Positions 19,230 through 27,608 of a DNA stretch of 64,000 nt are shown in pieces; the stretch's first letter is position 1; each line of letters opens with the position of its first letter. The position numbers and the translations under genes were made by a program. The DNA lies in the NCBI GenBank assembly GCA_008011715.2, contig CP136508.1:3224001-3288000 (forward strand). Reading direction: 5' to 3'. The notes under the pieces were generated by a model. It did no database searches. It worked only from the letters and a program-made list of their open reading frames with translations, and had not been told where the DNA came from. The DNA is from [Empedobacter] haloabium (lineage in GTDB: Bacteria > Pseudomonadota > Gammaproteobacteria > Burkholderiales > Burkholderiaceae_D).

Positions 19230-21620
19230 ATGAAAAATGACGACAATCTCGGCACGCCGGCACTGGCACGGGCCGAACCGCCGGCCGGGGTGTTCGTGCT
19301 GGATGCGCAGCATCGCCTGCTGGGCCTGAGCGCCGGCCTGCAAGAGCAGCTTGGTGGCGATGGCGGCGTGCTGGCCGCGGCGCTGCAGCCGGAGGCGGCC
19401 ACCGACCGCCCCGCCCCGGTCGGCCTGGCCGATGTCCTGGCCGGGACGGACACGCCGGGCCTGGCGCTCGTGCCGATCCAGTCGCCGCAAGGCGCGCCCA
19501 GCGGCTACGTGGGCGTGCTGGGCCAGCCAGCCAGCGCCAGCGCCCGCTTCCAGGAACTGCTGAACCACCTGCCGGCCGGCGTCGTCGTGCACGGCGCAGA
19601 TGGCGTGATCCTGACGGCCAACCGCGCCGCCGAGCGCCTGCTGGGGCGCACGCTCGACAAGCTGCGCGGCGTCGAGGCCAGCGAATCCGAATGGGCGCTG
19701 CTGCAGGCCGACGGCAAGCCGATGCCGGCCGAGATGTACCCGGTGCACCAGGTGCTGCGCACCGGGATCGCGGTGGCGGGCTTCATTGCCGGCCTGCGCC
19801 GCGGGGCTGGCGGCGTGTCGTGGATGATCTGCAACGCCTACCCGGTGCAGGACGACGCCGGCGCGTTGGTCGAGGTCGTAGTCTGCTTTACCGACTGCAC
19901 CAATCTGAAGGACGCCGAACAGCAGTTGCGCAAGTCCGAGGAGCGCCTGCGCCTGGTGCTGCGCGGTTCGCGCGATGCCGTCTGGGACTTCGACCTGCGC
20001 AGCGGCGAGGCCTATTACTCCGACCGCTGGTGGGAGATGCTGGGCTACCAGGCGGGCGAGGTGTCGGCCGACCAGCAGACCTGGCGCCGCTTCCTGCATC
20101 CGGACGATCGCATGGCGCTGAACGCCTTCATGCAGGAGCTGCTCGGCGGCACGCGCGACAGCTTTTCGATCGAACTGCGGCTGGCCCATCGGGACGGCCA
20201 CTATGTGCCCGTGCTGTCGCGCGGCTTCGTGCTGCACGACAGCGCCGGCCGGCCCGTCCGGGTGTCCGGCACCAACACCGACCTGACCGAACGCAAGGAA
20301 AGCGAGCGGCGCATCTACCACCTGGCCTACTTCGATCACCTGACGGGCCTGCCGAACCGGCGCCATCTGCTGGAACAGCTGGGCAAGATCGCCAGCCGCA
20401 GCAGCAGGCTGGCACGCATCGGCGCCCTGCTCTTCATCGACCTGGACAATTTCAAGCAGCTCAACGACACGCTGGGCCACGATGCCGGCGACCTGTTGCT
20501 GCAGCAGGTCGCCGAACGGCTGCGTCATGCCGTACGCGACAGCGACCAGCTGGCCCGCCTGGGCGGCGACGAGTTCGTGGTGGCGCTGGAAAACTTGGGG
20601 GCCACCGACGAGGAGGCGGCCGTGGAGGCGGAGAAGGTGGCGCACAAGATGCTGGCGGTACTGCAGCGGCCGCACCGCCTGGCGGTACGGGCCGTGACGA
20701 TCACGCCCAGCATCGGCATCTCGCTGTTCGGCAACGTGGCTACCGCGATGGACGAGGTACTGAAGCAGGCCGACATCGCCATGTACCACGCCAAGGCGGC
20801 CGGTCGCAACACGCTGCGCTTCTTCGACCCGGCCATGCAGGCCGCGATCGACGCGCGCAGCCTGATGGAAAACGACCTGCGCCAGGGCCTGCACGCGGGC
20901 CACTTCCCGCTGCATTGCCAGCCGCAGTTCAGCGCGGACGGCAAGCTGGTGGGTGGCGAGATGCTGCTGCGCTGGCAGCATCCCCAGCGTGGCCTGGTCG
21001 GTCCGGCCGAGTTCATCGACCTGGCCGAAAGCACCGGGCTGATCGTCGCCATCGGCCAGCAGGCGCTGTATGACGCCTGCGCCTGCCTGGCGCGCTGGGC
21101 CCGGCTGCCCGTGCTGTGCGATATCTCGCTGGCCGTCAACGTCAGTGTGCAGCAGCTGGTGCAGGCCGATTTCGTCGCACGCGTGCTGTCGGTGCTGGAG
21201 CAGACCGGCGCGCCGCCCAGCCGGCTCAGCCTGGAACTGACGGAAAGCATCCTGGCCGAGGACGACGTGATCGACAAGATGCTGGCCCTGCGCCAGCATG
21301 GTGTGCTGTTCTCGCTGGACGATTTCGGTACCGGCTATTCGTCGCTCAGCTACCTGAAGCGTTTCCCGTTCTGCGCGCTGAAGGTGGACCGCTCGTTCGT
21401 CAACGATGCGCGCACGGGCTCCAACGCGGGCGCCATCGCCGAGCTGATCGTCGCCCTGGGCAAGACCTTGGGGTTGAAAGTGATCGCGGAAGGTGTGGAA
21501 AACGAGCAGCAGTTCGGCTTCCTGCGCGAACAGCGCTGTGACGCCTTCCAGGGCTTCCTGTTCGCGCCGGCACTGCCGCTGGACGAGTTCGAACGGCGCT
21601 ATGCCGTGGCGCCGGCCTAG
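19230..21620 (+). CDS. PAS-PAS-GGDEF-EAL cyclic-di-GMP signalling protein
   Basis: 796 residues from the ATG at 19230, which follows AAGGGGACGATC; the frame is open upstream but has no supported start. Two PAS domains cover about 110-360 (LPAGVVVHGADGVILTANRAA and a PAS_3-like second unit with YSDRWWEMLGY). GGDEF follows (about 375-535; LFIDLDNFKQLNDTLGHDAG, RLGGDEF), then EAL (about 545-795). The EAL signature is changed to GEMLLRW, keeping the catalytic Glu; ELTESILAEDD, DDFGTGYSSLSYL and KVDRSF are intact. It is soluble, with either c-di-GMP synthesis or hydrolysis possible. Divergent from the HTH gene. Confidence 0.92.
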   Translation: MKNDDNLGTPALARAEPPAGVFVLDAQHRLLGLSAGLQEQLGGDGGVLAAALQPEAATDRPAPVGLADVLAGTDTPGLALVPIQSPQGAPSGYVGVLGQPASASARFQELLNHLPAGVVVHGADGVILTANRAAERLLGRTLDKLRGVEASESEWALLQADGKPMPAEMYPVHQVLRTGIAVAGFIAGLRRGAGGVSWMICNAYPVQDDAGALVEVVVCFTDCTNLKDAEQQLRKSEERLRLVLRGSRDAVWDFDLRSGEAYYSDRWWEMLGYQAGEVSADQQTWRRFLHPDDRMALNAFMQELLGGTRDSFSIELRLAHRDGHYVPVLSRGFVLHDSAGRPVRVSGTNTDLTERKESERRIYHLAYFDHLTGLPNRRHLLEQLGKIASRSSRLARIGALLFIDLDNFKQLNDTLGHDAGDLLLQQVAERLRHAVRDSDQLARLGGDEFVVALENLGATDEEAAVEAEKVAHKMLAVLQRPHRLAVRAVTITPSIGISLFGNVATAMDEVLKQADIAMYHAKAAGRNTLRFFDPAMQAAIDARSLMENDLRQGLHAGHFPLHCQPQFSADGKLVGGEMLLRWQHPQRGLVGPAEFIDLAESTGLIVAIGQQALYDACACLARWARLPVLCDISLAVNVSVQQLVQADFVARVLSVLEQTGAPPSRLSLELTESILAEDDVIDKMLALRQHGVLFSLDDFGTGYSSLSYLKRFPFCALKVDRSFVNDARTGSNAGAIAELIVALGKTLGLKVIAEGVENEQQFGFLREQRCDAFQGFLFAPALPLDEFERRYAVAPA

Positions 21621-21726
21621 GGGCCGCGCGCATCAGGCGGCTTGACTTGCGCGCTGCAAGGGTGGATGCTGTACTTCAGCGCGGGTGCGGCCGCACTCCG
21701 TCATTCCTCAACGCCCGGGGGCAACC

Positions 21727-21936
21727 ATGTTTCAGGTAAGCGACACCAGCCGCGAACGGCGGCGCGACGCGGCGATGGCCGCGGCGGTGGACGAAGCGAT
21801 CCGCTTCGACCGGGAATGCGGCGCGGCATTGGCCTGGGCCTACCTGGCCGGGCACGGCTTGCCGCCGGAGACGATCCTGCGCGTCCTGTCGCAGGCGCCG
21901 GACGGCGCGGTACCGCGCCGGCAAAGCACACATTGA
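21727..21936 (+). CDS. Small hypothetical protein
   Basis: A 69-residue frame from an ATG following GGGGGCAACC. It is helical in character (a run of DAAMAAAVDEAIRFDRECGAALAWAYLAGHGLPPETI) with an amphipathic middle and no signal peptide. It resembles the small HHE-less, Ala-rich hypothetical proteins seen in relatives but no family can be named. Codon use matches neighbouring genes. It sits alone between the GGDEF-EAL gene and the Crp/Fnr gene. Confidence 0.5.
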   Translation: MFQVSDTSRERRRDAAMAAAVDEAIRFDRECGAALAWAYLAGHGLPPETILRVLSQAPDGAVPRRQSTH

Positions 21937-22003
21937 GCGCCATGCCCCCTCGGGGCACGGCAGGAACCGGCGGCGCGAGCCGGCACCACGGCTTACCGAT
22001 GGT

Positions 22004-22825
22004 TCAGTGGGTAGCGGCCTGCGCCAGCGTGCCGCGGGCGGCAAAGTAGCACGCGCCGGCGCAGCGTTCCAGGCCCGCGCGGTCCAGCACCACGACCATG
22101 CCGCGGCGGCACTGGATCAGGCCCTCGGCCTGCAGCTTGCCGGCTGCCGCCGTGATGCTTTCGCGGCGCACGCCCAGCAGGTTGGCGATCAGTTCCTGCG
22201 TTACCTTCAGTTCGCTCGATGGCGAGCGGTCCAGCCGTTCCAGCAGCCAGCGGCACAGCTTCTGCTCGATGCTGCTGTGACGGCTGCTGACGACATTCTG
22301 CGCCAGCTGGGCGAACAGGCAGCTGGTGTAGCGCATCAGCTGGTGCGCCAGCGTGCCGCCCTCGCCGAACAGCTCGCGCAGCGTATCGGTGCGCATGCGG
22401 TAGCCGTAACCGGCCGCCTGCACGACCGCCGTGTTGCTGGCGCGTTCGCCCTTGTACATGGTGACGCCCGCCACGCCCTCGCGGCCGACCACGGCGATCT
22501 CCGTCGTGATGCCGTCCTCGTTGACGTATTGCAGCGAGACGATGGCCGTGGTGGGGAAATAGCTGTAGTCGATCTTCTCGCCGAAGTCGTACAGGTGCTT
22601 GCCGGTTGGCAGGGCCACCAGTTCCAGTTCCGGCAACAGGCGTTCCAGCTCGTGCTGCGGCAGCGCGCGCAGCAGCTCGTTTTGCTGGACACCCGTCAGG
22701 CTGATGCCTTGAGGCACGCCCTGGCCGCGTTTCGCGGGCAGGTTCAGGGACTGGATGGGCGCGCGCAGCGCGGCGGATTCGGTTTGCATGGTCTTGTACA
22801 TATGGAGCACCTGTAACGTTGTCAT
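22004..22825 (-). CDS. Crp/Fnr-family transcriptional regulator
   Basis: About 273 residues. A cyclic-nucleotide-binding-like beta roll spans about 45-160 (PTGKHLYDFGEKIDYSYFPTT, VVGREGVAGV) and is followed by the dimer helix and a winged HTH (VTQELIANLLGVRRESITAA). No Cys cluster of the Fnr type lies at the N-terminus. The start is uncertain. ATG at 22825 has GGAGG only two bases away, while ATGs at 22801 and 22789 are also possible, and relatives often begin at MQTES (22789). The target genes are unknown; it faces away from the small gene at 23009. Confidence 0.85.
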   Translation of the reverse strand: MTTLQVLHMYKTMQTESAALRAPIQSLNLPAKRGQGVPQGISLTGVQQNELLRALPQHELERLLPELELVALPTGKHLYDFGEKIDYSYFPTTAIVSLQYVNEDGITTEIAVVGREGVAGVTMYKGERASNTAVVQAAGYGYRMRTDTLRELFGEGGTLAHQLMRYTSCLFAQLAQNVVSSRHSSIEQKLCRWLLERLDRSPSSELKVTQELIANLLGVRRESITAAAGKLQAEGLIQCRRGMVVVLDRAGLERCAGACYFAARGTLAQAATH

Positions 22826-23008
22826 TTCCTCCACTTTATTGCTGAGCCCTCGATTTGGGAGTCGGACGAGTGGGCCTGCGCGTGTAGTACAGAAGCAATC
22901 GACGCTGTAATCTCAGTCCTACGTGAACTGGCGCACATTCAGCGCTCGTCGAACGAGGGAAAATACGTCTCAGAGGCAATTTCGCCGGGTCACCGCCACG
23001 ATCAGCAC

Positions 23009-23218
23009 ATGAACAACTTCATCAAAGTCTCGTACGCCCTGCAACGTCAACAACGCGCCGTGGAACGCACGCTTTACGCCAGCTCGACCGAGGAAAGCGT
23101 CGTGGCGTCGAAGTGGGCTGGCGCCTGGCACCGCCTGGTGCAAGCCCGGCTGGACCGCATGGCCGGTGCCGAACAGCCGAGCCGCTACGTGGACCAGCGC
23201 GGCCGCTTGCTGCACTGA
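23009..23218 (+). CDS. Small hypothetical protein
   Basis: A 69-residue frame starting at an ATG 183 bases from the divergent Crp/Fnr start. The sequence is basic and helical (RQQRAVERTLYASSTEESVV) with no membrane segment. No family was recognised. A clear ribosome-binding site is not visible, so existence is less certain than for the longer genes. Confidence 0.4.
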   Translation: MNNFIKVSYALQRQQRAVERTLYASSTEESVVASKWAGAWHRLVQARLDRMAGAEQPSRYVDQRGRLLH

Positions 23219-23465
23219 CCCCGCTTGCCCGCCGGCGCGCCCTCCGCGCCGGCCGCTCCGCCTGCTCCCTCCAGCGCGATATCATTCGCGCAACAATTTC
23301 CTATAAAGCAATCAGTTAATACAGTTTCATGCTTGCGGCTGTGCTAGTATGCGGCGGCGACGCGCTGCCTCGATCCAGGGCCCGCCGTCGCACGTAGAAC
23401 CGCTGCGGGCCCACCCGGCAACGCACGGCACGCCGAGACAACTCAGATATCAAAATGGAGAAGCA

Positions 23466-24854
23466 GTGAGTATTTTCAGAACTAAGAATCTTGACGCCAT
23501 GGTCGCGGCCGGTCGTCACCCTGGCGGTTTGAAAAAAGTGCTGGGTCCCTTCGATCTCGTGTTGATGGGCATCGGTGCCATTGTCGGCACCGGTATTTTC
23601 GTGCTGACGGGAACCGGCGCGCTGACGGCCGGCCCCGCCCTGCCCCTGTCGTTCGTTATCGCCGCCTTTGCCTGTGCCTTCGCGGCCCTGTGCTATGCGG
23701 AATTCGCGTCCACCGTGCCGGTGGCCGGCTCGATCTACACCTACAGTTATGCCACCCTGGGCGAGCTGGTCGCCTGGATGATCGGCTGGGACCTGATGCT
23801 GGAATACGGCCTGGCCACCTCGGCCGTATCGGTCGGCTGGTCCGGCTACTTCCAGTCGCTGATCGCCGGCGTCGGCTGGCACCTGCCGGACGCGCTGACA
23901 GCGGCGCCGGGCGCCGTGCCGGGCAAGGAGACCTACTTCAACCTGCCGGCCCTGCTGATCATGCTGGTGCTGACCTGGTTGCTGTCGCTGGGCGTGCGCG
24001 AGTCCGCCCGCCTGAACAATGTGATGGTGGCGATCAAGGTCGGCGTCGTGCTGCTGTTCATCCTGGTCGGCGCGCGCCACGTGCAGCCCGCCAACTGGCA
24101 GCCGTTCATGCCGTACGGCCATACCGGCATCCTGAGCGCCGCCGCCCTGGTGTTCTTCGCGTTCATCGGCTTCGATGCCGTGACGTCGGCGGCCGAGGAA
24201 GTCAAGCGGCCCGAGCGCGACCTGCCGATCGGCATCATCGGCTCGCTGGCCGTCTGCACGCTGCTGTACGTGATCGTTTCCGGCATCATGACCGGCATCG
24301 TGCCGTTCAAGCAGTTCGAAGGCGTCGACCATCCGGTCTCGCTGGCGCTGAAGTTCGCCGGCGAGAACTGGGTCGCCGGCTTCGTCGATGCGGGCGCGAT
24401 TCTGGGCATGACGACCGTCATCCTGGTGATGCTGTACGGCCAGACCCGCGTCATCTTCGCCATGTCGCGCGACGGCCTGCTGCCGAAGCGCCTGTCGTCG
24501 ATCCATCCGAAATACGGCACGCCGTTCTTCGCGACCTGGGTCGTGGGCATCATCTTCGGCCTGATCGCCGCGCTGATCCCGCTCGACACGCTGGCCAAGC
24601 TGGTCAACATGGGCACGCTGGCAGCGTTCTGCCTGGTCTCCGTGGCCGTGGTGGTGCTGCGCAAGAAGCGCCCCGACCTGCACCGCGCGTTCCGCTGCCC
24701 GGGCGTGCCCGTGATCCCAGCGCTGGCCGTGATCTGCTGCCTCGGCCTGATGACCTACCTGTCACTGGAAACCTGGCTGGCGTTCGGCGCCTGGCTGCTG
24801 CTGGGACTAGTCGTCTACTTCGGCTACGCGCGCAAGCGGTCGTTGCTGAACTGA
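23466..24854 (+). CDS. APC-superfamily amino-acid permease (cationic amino-acid transporter type)
   Basis: 462 residues beginning at a GTG (23466) that follows GGAGAAGCA; the open frame upstream is not supported by composition. About 12 transmembrane helices are predicted. Family landmarks are GIGAIVGTGIFVLTGTGA in the first helix, FIGFDAVTSAAEEVKRPERD and FAMSRDGLLP, which place it with YhdG/CAT-like transporters rather than the AAT group. The likely substrate is a cationic or branched amino acid; the exact one cannot be read. A strong intrinsic terminator follows. Confidence 0.88.
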   Translation: MSIFRTKNLDAMVAAGRHPGGLKKVLGPFDLVLMGIGAIVGTGIFVLTGTGALTAGPALPLSFVIAAFACAFAALCYAEFASTVPVAGSIYTYSYATLGELVAWMIGWDLMLEYGLATSAVSVGWSGYFQSLIAGVGWHLPDALTAAPGAVPGKETYFNLPALLIMLVLTWLLSLGVRESARLNNVMVAIKVGVVLLFILVGARHVQPANWQPFMPYGHTGILSAAALVFFAFIGFDAVTSAAEEVKRPERDLPIGIIGSLAVCTLLYVIVSGIMTGIVPFKQFEGVDHPVSLALKFAGENWVAGFVDAGAILGMTTVILVMLYGQTRVIFAMSRDGLLPKRLSSIHPKYGTPFFATWVVGIIFGLIAALIPLDTLAKLVNMGTLAAFCLVSVAVVVLRKKRPDLHRAFRCPGVPVIPALAVICCLGLMTYLSLETWLAFGAWLLLGLVVYFGYARKRSLLN

Positions 24855-24864
24855 TGCAATGAGA

Positions 24865-24892
24865 ACGGGACCTGCGGGTCCCGTTTTTTTTG
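24865..24892 (+). terminator. Rho-independent terminator after the APC permease
   Basis: Stem AACGGGACC / GGTCCCGTT with a four-base loop, followed by an uninterrupted T run of eight, 10 bases after the permease stop. Confidence 0.92.
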
Positions 24893-24972
24893 GGCGCTGT
24901 GCCCCGGTCCTGATGAACTTTCCGACTCAACCACGGTCCTACCTCCAGTTAACCCAACCGAGGGGAGCCACC

Positions 24973-25362
24973 ATGGACTCGCGGCAAATCCAGGCGATGC
25001 AAGCGCAGGTGCGGCAGATGCTGGTGCAACGCACCGGCAAGCAAGTGGACGAGCTGCGCGAGGCGTTCGACCGGTGTACCTCACTGGCGGAGTGCCTTGC
25101 CATCATCGAAGCGCGCGGTCAGCGGACGCGCCGCTGCCCCCATTGCCAAGGCGAGCGCCTATACCGCCACGGTGTCTTTTACGGCCCGCAACGCTATCGG
25201 TGCCGCGCATGCGGCAAGAGTTTCAATGCGCTGACCGGCACGCCCCTGGCGTTCATCCGCCTGCGCGAGAAATGGCTGCCGTTCCTGCGATTTCGTCATC
25301 GGGGGCGGACCGCTGACGGCCGCCCAGCTGCAGCGCAGCCTTGCCAATGGAGTTTTCCGTGA
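24973..25362 (+). pseudogene. Truncated IS1595-type transposase (zinc-ribbon N-terminus only)
   Basis: 129 residues from an ATG after GGGGAGCCACC. Residues about 55-95 hold a zinc ribbon (RCPHCQGERLYRHG ... YRCRACGKSFNALTGTPLA) typical of IS1595-group transposases. The similarity stops near LREKWLPF and the remaining residues are unlike a transposase. The DDE-type catalytic domain is absent. No terminal inverted repeats were recognised. It is a decayed remnant next to luxR; alternatively it could be a domesticated zinc-ribbon protein. Confidence 0.7.
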
Positions 25363-25467
25363 CACGCATGGCACCGCGGGAAAGCCGGCTGGCGGGCCAC
25401 CTGTTCGCGCAGGCGCTGGCGGCGCTGGCGCGCCTGCAGACGCAGCGCGGGATGCGCGTGCGCGGCC

Positions 25468-26178
25468 CTACAGCAGCCGCAGCATCGCCGCCTTGACGAC
25501 GCCGGCCGTCTTGTTGACGGCGCCCAGCTTGCTGAGGGCGTTGTTGACGTGGAAGTTCACCGTGCGCTCGGAGATGTGCATGATCTGGCCGACCTCGCCC
25601 GAGGTCTTGCCATCCGCCGTCCAGCGCAGCACTTCCAGCTCGCGCGACGTCAGCACCGAAGGCGGCGGCGTGGTGGCCGACACCAGCCGTGACATGCCTT
25701 CATGGGCCACCTGCACGAGCCAGGACATCTTCAACGAATGCTCGCGCAGTTCGGCTTCGCTCAGCACGTCGTGCGAGCGCGCCAGGGTCAGCAGGCCACC
25801 CACGCCGCGCGCGTCGTAGGAGGACTGGGCCCAGCCCACCCGCAGGCCATGGCCGCGCGCATCCTCCCAGAACTCGGGGCTCTGGCCGAACACGCTATCG
25901 TTCCAGACCAGCGGCAGGATCGACTTCATCCCGTGCGCCACGGTCGGGTCGATCCGCACATAGTTCAGCCTTGCATAGCGTTCCTGCCAGTGGGACGAAT
26001 AGTTGTTGCGCATGTACACCTTCGGATTCGATACGGGCAGCGGCATGCGCAGCCCGTACGCGCAGTATTCGAATCCCAGGTCGCGAGCGGCAGCGGCCAG
26101 CACGGCGAACAGATCGTCCTCCGTTTCCGCCGTCAGTAAGCCCTGCAACTGCAGGTCCTGCCAGTGCGTGAAATTCAC
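25468..26178 (-). CDS. LuxR-type quorum-sensing regulator
   Basis: 236 residues, GTG start preceded by AGGGAGTAAAACT. The autoinducer-binding domain (about 15-165) keeps the family's Trp, Tyr and Asp positions (YSSHWQERYARLNYVRIDPTV, GHGLRVGWAQSSYDARG). The GerE HTH (about 175-236) reads LTSRELEVLRWTADGKTSGE and ISERTVNFHVNNALSKL. It should bind the acyl-homoserine lactone made by the LuxI at 27042 and act at the lux boxes in front of rsaM and luxI. It is divergent from rsaM, with one box in the shared 300-bp region. Confidence 0.93.
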   Translation of the reverse strand: MNFTHWQDLQLQGLLTAETEDDLFAVLAAAARDLGFEYCAYGLRMPLPVSNPKVYMRNNYSSHWQERYARLNYVRIDPTVAHGMKSILPLVWNDSVFGQSPEFWEDARGHGLRVGWAQSSYDARGVGGLLTLARSHDVLSEAELREHSLKMSWLVQVAHEGMSRLVSATTPPPSVLTSRELEVLRWTADGKTSGEVGQIMHISERTVNFHVNNALSKLGAVNKTAGVVKAAMLRLL

Positions 26179-26388
26179 AGTTTTACTCCCTATGAAGCGG
26201 CGTCCGGCACCGGGTGTGCATCGGTATTGCCACCAACCGCCAACTCGGCGGATGCGCTCGTCTGCTCCGGACGTGGTACGGCCGTAGCGGAGCGTCTCTT
26301 ATTGCAAGTGACAATATCAGCACGGAAATTTGCCGTCAAATCAAAAATTCGCCCAGCAATTCCGAAATGAGAAACATTTACAACACAG

Positions 26389-26408
26389 CGCTGTCAATCT
26401 TGACAGTG
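26389..26408. promoter_or_regulatory. lux box upstream of rsaM
   Basis: CTGTCAATCTTGACAG fits CTG-N10-CAG and is a perfect inverted repeat around a 2-base centre. It ends 72 bases before the rsaM ATG and lies 213 bases upstream of the divergent luxR start. It shares the left half-site CTGTCAA with the luxI box. Confidence 0.75.
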
Positions 26409-26478
26409 GCTCGCGCTGTCGTACCACGTTTCAATAGCCCATACGACGCGCCCGGCGTCGCTCTTGCAGGAGAAATAC

Positions 26479-26865
26479 ATGTCCGACCTACCCTACGTAC
26501 GCATGACGTTCGACGCCATGCAGCGGCGCTCGTTGCGTCATCTGGTCTCAGCCCTGGACGAAGACGACCACGCCCTGCCGGGTGATGGCGCCGTCGCCAG
26601 CGCCATCACAGGCTATACCGAATGGGTCGGCGATGGCGAGCCCGTCCTGACCATGGGCTGGGACTGGGAAATGCGTGCCGGGACCGACGGCAGCGGTGTC
26701 GCGCTGCGCCGGGTCGGCGATCCGCGCAGCAACCTGTGTGTCGTGATGCGGCCCGGTGCTGCAGATGATATCGAAGACAGCAGCACTTTGCTGAAAATTC
26801 TGATCGACCGTTCGAACTGGCAGGAGGAAACGTTGCGTTATCTGCAGCGCCGCTACGACGGCTGA
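26479..26865 (+). CDS. rsaM: RsaM-family quorum-sensing modulator (DUF4902)
   Basis: 128 residues from the ATG at 26479, preceded by GCAGGAGAAATAC. The central stretch GYTEWVGDGEPVLTMGWDWE and the later RVGDPRSNLCVV match the RsaM family of Burkholderia and plant-associated Pseudomonas (recalled), whose members sit between luxR and luxI homologues and hold down AHL production. Position here is identical. No classical DNA-binding motif is visible. Expression is probably LuxR-dependent through the lux box at 26389, which would make it a feedback brake on luxI. Confidence 0.8.
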   Translation: MSDLPYVRMTFDAMQRRSLRHLVSALDEDDHALPGDGAVASAITGYTEWVGDGEPVLTMGWDWEMRAGTDGSGVALRRVGDPRSNLCVVMRPGAADDIEDSSTLLKILIDRSNWQEETLRYLQRRYDG

Positions 26866-26953
26866 CGCTGCCCGCCCGGCACACTGCCGCGACCCCGCCC
26901 CGTACCGCCCCGATGCTGTCAGCAAAACTGACCGGCAGGATACATTTCCGCCT

Positions 26954-26973
26954 AACTGTCAAATGTTACAGTT
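26954..26973. promoter_or_regulatory. lux box upstream of luxI
   Basis: AACTGTCAAATGTTACAGTT, a 20-bp imperfect palindrome fitting CTG-N10-CAG. It ends about 70 bases before the luxI ATG. A TAGTCA hexamer lies about 20 bases downstream and could be the -10 of a promoter with the box overlapping -35, as in class II LuxR promoters. Confidence 0.85.
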
Positions 26974-27041
26974 TTGGTCGCCGCGCAAAAATAGTCAAAT
27001 GGCAACTCCAGATCAACCACATCATTTAATTGGAGCGGGCC

Positions 27042-27608
27042 ATGAACAATATCGCGGGCAGCAGCAGCACTCTCAGCAAGGAGTTGTTCGAACGAGTCGG
27101 GCGTTACCGTCACAAGGTTTTCATTGAAACGCTGGGCTGGGAGCTCACCACGCGCAACGGCGAGGAACTCGACCAGTTCGACCGGCCGGACACGCTGTAC
27201 GTGGTGTCGCAGGACGACGACGGCAATGTGAACGGCTGCGCCCGTTTATTGCCGACCAGCCAGCCTTACCTGCTGGGCGAGGTGTTCCCGGAACTGATGA
27301 ACGGCGCGCCAGTGCCGTGCAGCCCCGAGGTGTGGGAGCTGTCGCGCTTCGCGGCGGTGGATTTCAACAGCCGCACGACGTCGGCGCTGTCGCAGTTCTC
27401 GTCCGAGGTGGCCGTGCGCCTGCTGCAGGATTCGATCGCGTTCGCCGCCGAACAGGGCGCCAAGCGGCTGATCACGGTGTCGCCGATCGGCATCGAGCGG
27501 CTGCTGCGCCGTGCCGGTTTCCATGCCCACCGCGCCGGCCCGCCGATGATCATCGGCGGCCACCCGATCTTCGCCTGCTGGATCGAAGTGCGGCAGCCGG
27601 GTCAGTGA
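27042..27608 (+). CDS. Acyl-homoserine-lactone synthase (LuxI family)
   Basis: 188 residues, ATG preceded by TTGGAGCGGGCC. Conserved LuxI residues are visible: Arg in VGRYRHKVFIETLGW, the FDRPDTLYVV segment, GCARLLPT, the WELSRFA signature and the later LITVSPIGIERLLRRAGFHAHRAG. It joins an acyl chain to S-adenosylmethionine to make an AHL; the chain length cannot be deduced. Expected to be autoinduced by the adjacent LuxR through the lux box at 26954. The 3' end overlaps the convergent DUF1460 gene by seven bases. Confidence 0.94.
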   Translation: MNNIAGSSSTLSKELFERVGRYRHKVFIETLGWELTTRNGEELDQFDRPDTLYVVSQDDDGNVNGCARLLPTSQPYLLGEVFPELMNGAPVPCSPEVWELSRFAAVDFNSRTTSALSQFSSEVAVRLLQDSIAFAAEQGAKRLITVSPIGIERLLRRAGFHAHRAGPPMIIGGHPIFACWIEVRQPGQ

